Below, one piece after another: positions 6,783 to 10,469 of a stretch of DNA of 10,469 nt; the first letter of the stretch is position 1; the number at the start of each line of letters is the position of its first letter. The translations under genes and the position numbers were made by a program. The notes beneath the pieces are model-generated. The model worked only from the letters and a program-made list of their open reading frames with translations. It was not told the origin of the DNA and made no database searches. Source of the stretch: Treponema sp. UBA7590 (GTDB lineage Bacteria > Spirochaetota > Spirochaetia > Treponematales > Treponemataceae); NCBI GenBank assembly GCA_002478955.1, contig DLKK01000118.1, positions 38,391-48,859 of the forward strand, read 5' to 3'.

Positions 6783-6812
6783 AAAAAAATCCCCCGAAAA
6801 AATTCCAGGGGA
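6783..6812 (-). terminator. Rho-independent terminator of the rnf operon
   Basis: On the minus strand, TCCCCTGGAA pairs with TTTCGGGGGA around a TTT loop (10 pairs, including two G-T), followed by seven T. It lies 43 bases past the rnfB stop and is correctly oriented for the rnf transcript. Confidence 0.85.
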
Positions 6813-6854
6813 CTAAAAAATAAGACTTTAACTTACAGAGCAAAATCCTGTCTT

Positions 6855-7670
6855 TTACGCCAGCTTCATTTTTCCAATCAATGTAAGAACGTGATCCGGG
6901 CAGGCTTTTACACATTCGCCGCAGCTTACGCATTGATTATAGTCAATCTGCGGAATTCCTGTGGCAATATTTATGCAGCCAACAGGACATTTTCTTACGC
7001 ACATTCCGCATTTGAAGCAGCCCACTGAACAGTCTTTTTTAATCTGCGGTTTGTTGTCGCTATGGTTCGAGCAACGTGCAATTGCTCCAGCCGTATCTTT
7101 TGCAATAAGAGTGAACAAGTGCTTCGGGCAAGTTTTTGCGCATTTTCCGCAGCCAACGCATTTTTCCACATCAACTTTTGGCAGTCCATCTGCGCCCATT
7201 GTAATCGCGCCAAACGGACAAGCTTCCGCACAGTCGCCAAAACCGATACAGCCGAACGCGCATTTCTTTGTTCCATTCATTGTAAGCTGAGCCGCGGCAC
7301 AAGTCTTTACGCCTTCATACTCGCCTTTTTCCTGCGCGCGTTCGTTTGTTCCGGCACAAGCCAGAAAAGCTATTTTTGGTTCAGAGCTGCCTGCAGAAAC
7401 TCCCATGACCTCGGCAACTTTTGCAGCAACAGAAGCGCCACCGGCAACACAGCCAGTAACTTCAGCCTCCCCTTTTACAACCGCCTCAGCAAACGCATCG
7501 CAACCTGCATAGCCACAGCCGCCACAATTCGCTCCGCTCAAAGCCTCGCGGACTTCCTGAACTTTAGGGTCAACCTGAACCGCAAAGATTTTCTTGAAAA
7601 GCCCAAGCAACATGCCAAGCGCAAATCCAATCGCAAGGGCAACAATCACTGTGTATATAATCAGATTCAT
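6855..7670 (-). CDS. rnfB: Rnf complex subunit B, polyferredoxin
   Basis: This 271-residue protein takes electrons from ferredoxin into the membrane Rnf complex (ferredoxin:NAD+ oxidoreductase coupled to Na+ or H+ export). One N-terminal membrane segment (about 3-25) is followed by the RnfB four-cysteine motif C49-x2-C52-x4-C57-x16-C74. The rest is a polyferredoxin: C137/C141/C147/C151, C171-x2-C174-x2-C177-x3-C181, C218-x2-C221-x2-C224-x3-C228 and C247-x2-C250-x2-C253-x3-C257. Further Cys at 105, 124, 200, 214 and 232 bring the total to 25, room for five or six [4Fe-4S] clusters, as in the cluster-rich clostridial-type RnfB. A GGGGA ribosome binding site precedes the ATG at 7670, 8 nt after the rnfA stop. 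It is the last gene of the operon and looks intact. Confidence 0.96.
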   Translation of the reverse strand: MNLIIYTVIVALAIGFALGMLLGLFKKIFAVQVDPKVQEVREALSGANCGGCGYAGCDAFAEAVVKGEAEVTGCVAGGASVAAKVAEVMGVSAGSSEPKIAFLACAGTNERAQEKGEYEGVKTCAAAQLTMNGTKKCAFGCIGFGDCAEACPFGAITMGADGLPKVDVEKCVGCGKCAKTCPKHLFTLIAKDTAGAIARCSNHSDNKPQIKKDCSVGCFKCGMCVRKCPVGCINIATGIPQIDYNQCVSCGECVKACPDHVLTLIGKMKLA

Positions 7671-7678
7671 ATAATCCC

Positions 7679-8257
7679 CTATTTTATCAAACCTTTAAAG
7701 CCCATGAATGCCAGCGAAAGAAGTCCAGCCGCAACATACAAAACCGGCGTTCCTTTAAAACTCTGCGGAATATTCGCAATCTTAAGCCGGGAACGAACTC
7801 CGGACATAATAACCATGCTCAAAAGGAACCCAGCGGCAGTTCCTAAAGCGTAAACCAGGCTCTGGACATATCCATAGTCTTTTCCGATGCAGTTGATTGT
7901 TACACCAAGAACAGCACAGTTTGTCGTTATAAGCGCAAGGTAAACACCCATTGATTTATACAATGAAGGAACAGATTTCTTAAGGAAGAATTCCACAAGC
8001 TGAACCAGCGACGCAATCACAAGAATAAAGAACAAAGTCTGAAGAAACTGGAGTCCAAGCGGAACCATAACCAATTTGTAAATCGGCCATGTTACCGCAG
8101 TAGCAAGAACGATTACAAAAGAAGTCGCAATTCCCATTCCTGTAGCTTTATCAGTTTCGCTGGTCATACCGATAAAAGGACAAATTGCAAGATATTGAAT
8201 AAAAACAACGTTATCAACAATTGCAGATTTCAAGAAAAGTTTAATCAAATCAAGCAT
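7679..8257 (-). CDS. rnfA: Rnf complex subunit A, membrane protein
   Basis: This 192-residue, six-helix membrane protein is the usual RnfA/NqrE length. With RnfE it forms a two-fold related pair that, from structures of Rnf/Nqr, holds an iron-sulfur cluster inside the membrane. The candidate cluster ligands are Cys26 (in AICPFIG) and Cys114 (in TTNCAVLG), both in the expected half-helices. The start ATG at 8257 overlaps the rnfE stop by one base (TAATG) and is preceded by GGAGG, so translation is coupled. There are no frameshifts or truncations. Confidence 0.96.
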   Translation of the reverse strand: MLDLIKLFLKSAIVDNVVFIQYLAICPFIGMTSETDKATGMGIATSFVIVLATAVTWPIYKLVMVPLGLQFLQTLFFILVIASLVQLVEFFLKKSVPSLYKSMGVYLALITTNCAVLGVTINCIGKDYGYVQSLVYALGTAAGFLLSMVIMSGVRSRLKIANIPQSFKGTPVLYVAAGLLSLAFMGFKGLIK

Positions 8258-8979
8258 TATTTTCCTCCAGTTTTTTCTGACTCAGCAGGTTTTGCGCCGC
8301 ACGCAGAAGAACAGCATGAACAGTCTGTGCAGTCCTCAGCTTTTGCTTCCTCAAGCTTTTTGCCGTTTTTCTTTGCTGAAACATATTTTCCAAACTGAAC
8401 AAGCGCACCCAAAAATCCAAAAACCAAAAATCCGCCCGGCGCGCTGTTAAAAACGCCAATCCGGTACGCTTCTGGAATCACAGTAACCATCAGCGGAGTT
8501 CCCGCCATCAAAGTTCCGCCCCCAAGCAGTTCCCGGAAGAAAGCAATCAGAACAAGAACAATTGTGTAGCCAAGCCCCATTCCAAGCGCATCCAAGATTG
8601 AATTTCCAACATTATTTTTTGAAGCGAACGCCTCAACACGCCCCATGATAATGCAGTTTACTACAATCAATGGAAGAAAAACGCCAAGAGCTTCATAAAG
8701 TGACTCAACATAAGCATTCAGCACAAGCTGAACAATCGTTGTAAAAGCCGCAATAATAATAATAAAAACCGGCAGACGAATCGCAGAAGGAATAAATTTC
8801 CTGAAAATACTGATTACAATCTCGCTCATAACAAGAACGAAAAGCATTCCCATTCCCATACCAAGACCATTAAAAATGCTTGTTGTAACACCCAAAGAAG
8901 AGCACAAGCCAATATTCAACACAAGAAGCGGATTTTCCTTTAAAAATCCGTTTGTAAAAATCTGAAGGTGCTTATTCAT
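8257..8979 (-). CDS. rnfE: Rnf complex subunit E, membrane protein with Cys-rich tail
   Basis: From the ATG at 8979 this has 240 residues, with about six membrane helices as in RnfE/NqrD. Cys26 (GLCSSLG) and Cys109 (VVNCIIMGR) are the probable ligands shared with RnfA for the intramembrane iron-sulfur cluster. The start at 8979 is chosen because GGAGG (8985-8989) sits five bases upstream; a TTG at 8991 would add four residues but lacks this support. After the last helix (ends about 200) comes an extra hydrophilic tail with five Cys in 11 residues (217, 220, 222, 223, 227; CTDCSCCSSAC), then a charged end. The tail is beyond the core family and may bind metal or a redox partner. The gene overlaps rnfG by 8 nt and rnfA by 1 nt. 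Confidence 0.94.
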   Translation of the reverse strand: MNKHLQIFTNGFLKENPLLVLNIGLCSSLGVTTSIFNGLGMGMGMLFVLVMSEIVISIFRKFIPSAIRLPVFIIIIAAFTTIVQLVLNAYVESLYEALGVFLPLIVVNCIIMGRVEAFASKNNVGNSILDALGMGLGYTIVLVLIAFFRELLGGGTLMAGTPLMVTVIPEAYRIGVFNSAPGGFLVFGFLGALVQFGKYVSAKKNGKKLEEAKAEDCTDCSCCSSACGAKPAESEKTGGK

Positions 8980-9583
8980 CCTTACCTCCAATATATGAAA
9001 GCAAAGTTTCTGTTCCGGCTTTTAATAAATTTGCAACACCATTGCTTGTAATTGTAGCGCCAGAAATTGCGTCAAAATTTTTGCCTTTCTCAAAACCGTC
9101 CTTTGCGTTTTTTCCTTCAAACTGACCATAAAAAGTCTTTCCGTTTGGCAATTTAAAAGTTGAATCGCTTGCTTTCAGACCGAATCCCGGAGAATCAGTA
9201 TTTTTCAGGAACTGAACACCAGTAATCGTGCCATCCGCAGCCATTCCAACAATAAGAGTCGCAGAATCGTAAGTCGGCCCGGAAACCTGCGCCGCTCCAC
9301 CTGCAATTTTTCCGTCCTTTTCAGCAAGAATCAGGTTTTCAATTTTGATTGAACCGACATTTTTTGGCTCGTAGTCATTTTTCTGAGAAAAAGAATAACC
9401 TTCACCCGGAAAAAACGATTCCATCGCCTTGTTGACCTTTGCCATCTGGTTCTGCTCAATTTTTGGAGCTGTAAAATTATTTACAACCGCAAGAACCGTA
9501 CATGAGACAACCGCATAAATCGCAAGCGTAACACCAAGCCTTATCATGCTGAAAATTGAATCATCATTTTTTGCGCTATTCAT
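8972..9583 (-). CDS. rnfG: Rnf complex subunit G, covalent flavoprotein
   Basis: This 203-residue protein has one N-terminal membrane helix (about 14-35) and an extracytoplasmic flavin domain. DAISGATITS (171-180) matches the ApbE flavinylation motif; Thr177, the last residue of SGAT, should carry covalent FMN. NTDSPGFG (128-135) is a further family block. In the complex, RnfG relays electrons between RnfD and the membrane iron-sulfur site. The ATG at 9583 follows GGAGG with a six-base gap and overlaps the rnfD stop by 8 nt. Length and motifs are normal. No apbE gene is present in this window. Confidence 0.95.
   Translation of the reverse strand: MNSAKNDDSIFSMIRLGVTLAIYAVVSCTVLAVVNNFTAPKIEQNQMAKVNKAMESFFPGEGYSFSQKNDYEPKNVGSIKIENLILAEKDGKIAGGAAQVSGPTYDSATLIVGMAADGTITGVQFLKNTDSPGFGLKASDSTFKLPNGKTFYGQFEGKNAKDGFEKGKNFDAISGATITSNGVANLLKAGTETLLSYIGGKDE
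8985..8989 (-). promoter_or_regulatory. Ribosome binding site that fixes the rnfE start
   Basis: GGAGG on the minus strand, five bases before the ATG at 8979, lies inside the end of rnfG. It favours 8979 over the upstream TTG at 8991. Confidence 0.8.
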
Positions 9584-10469
9584 TCTTGCCTCCGTCTGCT
9601 GTTGTCTCTGAATCAGCAGAAACCTCGATTTTTCGTTCTTTCGCAGAATTCAAGTCAAATTCCATATTGATTTTTGCAGTTTCCGGGCGGCGATGACCTT
9701 TTTTTCCGTAACCGTACATTCTTCCTATAACATTGTTAAGGAACGGAACAACCGCATTCATTATCAAAATGCTGAACATAACGCCTTCCGGATAGCCACC
9801 GAATTTTCTTATCAAAAATGTTATAAGTCCTGCTCCAGCGCCAAAAATCAGTCTTCCAGGCTTTGTGACAGGTGCCGTGGCATAGTCAGTAACCATAAAC
9901 GTAGCGCCAAAAATCAGACCGCCGGTAAGGAGCGCAATTCCAACATCAGAAAGTGCGGAAGAAATTCCTGCCGAAATTCCAGCAAAGAAAGTGCAGACAA
10001 CAACTGTTCCAACCATCGCAAGCGGCGCACGCCAGTCAATGATTTTTGTAACCAAAAGGAAAACAAAAGAAACCAGAATCAAAAGAATTGAAGTTTCACC
10101 GATACAACCTGCGCGGTTTCCTATGAAAAACTGCAAAAAGTCAAAATTCTCAAGAGTTCCAGCCTTAATCTGGCTCAAAACAGTCGCAGAAGTAATTCCA
10201 TCCCATTTTGTAGCCTGAGACATCGCATCAATCTGCTCCGGAGAAAGGCCTTTTTCCGCAAGCTCCTTAAAAATACGCGGAACAAGATTTGGATCAAACC
10301 AGGTTGCCCCGATTGCAGCCGGAAAACTTATAAACAGGAACGCGCGTCCTGTCAGAGCCGGGTTAAAAACATTGCTTCCGATTCCGCCAAAAAGACCTTT
10401 TGCAATAACCATCGCAACAAAATCGCCAACAAGAACCATCCAGAATGGAACTGTAGAAGGCAAAACCAG
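9576..10469 (-). CDS. rnfD: Rnf complex subunit D, membrane flavoprotein (5' end outside window)
   Basis: The frame is open to the right edge, giving 297 C-terminal residues; family comparison suggests the N-terminal first helices lie beyond the window. This is a multi-helix membrane protein homologous to NqrB. Family blocks include GLFGGIGSNVFNPALTGRAF (25-44 of the visible part) and TDYATAPVTKPGRLIFG (194-210). DGITSAT (90-96) corresponds to the RnfD flavinylation motif, with Thr96 as the likely covalent FMN site, although Ser replaces the usual Gly before Ala. The C-terminus after the last helix (about 255-297) is long, charged and poorly conserved. It overlaps rnfG by 8 nt. An apparent start at 10463 is only a TTG inside the gene. 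rnfC probably lies just upstream. Confidence 0.95.
   Translation of the reverse strand: MVLPSTVPFWMVLVGDFVAMVIAKGLFGGIGSNVFNPALTGRAFLFISFPAAIGATWFDPNLVPRIFKELAEKGLSPEQIDAMSQATKWDGITSATVLSQIKAGTLENFDFLQFFIGNRAGCIGETSILLILVSFVFLLVTKIIDWRAPLAMVGTVVVCTFFAGISAGISSALSDVGIALLTGGLIFGATFMVTDYATAPVTKPGRLIFGAGAGLITFLIRKFGGYPEGVMFSILIMNAVVPFLNNVIGRMYGYGKKGHRRPETAKINMEFDLNSAKERKIEVSADSETTADGGKNE

Larger units (their letters stand above)
6701..6831 (+). repeat. Direct repeat copy 2 (Xre gene end plus rnf terminator)
   Basis: This is the diverged counterpart of 5662-5789, offset by 1039-1042 bases. It carries the rnf terminator, so this copy sits next to rnfB. Homology to copy 1 stops on the left about five bases after the 6646-6695 palindrome and on the right at CTTTAA, about 24 bases before the rnfB stop. 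Confidence 0.85.

Noticed and set aside
5662..6831. An insertion sequence between the direct repeats
   Set aside because: No transposase or integrase fragment is visible, and the repeats are far longer than target-site duplications. The scar is described instead as a decayed insertion or duplication.
7062..7853. A long plus-strand open frame of 263 codons opposite rnfB and rnfA
   Set aside because: The opposite strand carries two unmistakable Rnf genes with intact motifs. The antisense product has no domain character and no ribosome binding site.
8980..8991. A longer rnfE beginning at a TTG at 8991
   Set aside because: GGAGG at 8985-8989 is correctly spaced for the ATG at 8979 and would lie inside the longer coding region. 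The extra residues are not part of the family.

Overview
The window looks like chromosomal DNA from a Treponema-type spirochaete. This is an inference from an AT-rich sequence, a spirochaete-style lipobox, a clostridial/treponemal-style rnf cluster and a DUF3791-DUF3990 gene. No rRNA or tRNA gene is present to fix the identity.

Layout. (1) Positions 1-689, minus strand: the 5' part of a gene running off the left edge, fusing a DUF3791-like N-terminus to a DUF3990 (ADP-ribosyltransferase-like) domain, with a good extended -10 promoter at 716-724. (2) Positions 826-4117, plus strand: a two-gene unit, an SH3-domain lipoprotein followed 4 nt later by a two-ATPase ABC-F protein. (3) Positions 4123-4332: a roughly 210-bp nested inverted repeat that resembles a miniature palindromic element. 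(4) Positions 4360-5337: galE (UDP-glucose 4-epimerase). (5) Positions 5393-5725: a small Xre-type DNA-binding protein whose first possible start codon lies inside a perfect 14-bp inverted repeat. (6) Positions 5726-6854: a scar region. It holds a minus-strand fragment of an unrecognised protein, a 5'-deleted DUF4143 ATPase remnant preceded by a 50-bp near-perfect palindrome, and a second, diverged copy of the Xre gene's 3' end together with its flanking terminator. (7) Positions 6855-10469, minus strand: rnfD(partial)-rnfG-rnfE-rnfA-rnfB, tightly coupled, ending in a rho-independent terminator.

How it fits together. The rnf genes encode most of the membrane Rnf complex, which couples ferredoxin oxidation and NAD+ reduction to Na+ or H+ export; rnfC is presumably just upstream, outside the window. 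Before the scar formed, the Xre gene and rnfB were probably convergent neighbours separated only by the rnf terminator. About 1.04 kb now sits between them, bounded by direct repeats of about 130 bp. The repeats contain the end of the Xre gene and the terminator, so the Xre reading frame and the rnf terminator both survived. The remaining genes are housekeeping (galE, ABC-F, lipoprotein) or accessory (the DUF3990 gene).

The points most worth following up are the repeat-bounded scar, the two large palindromes, the DUF3791-DUF3990 fusion and the five-cysteine tail on RnfE.
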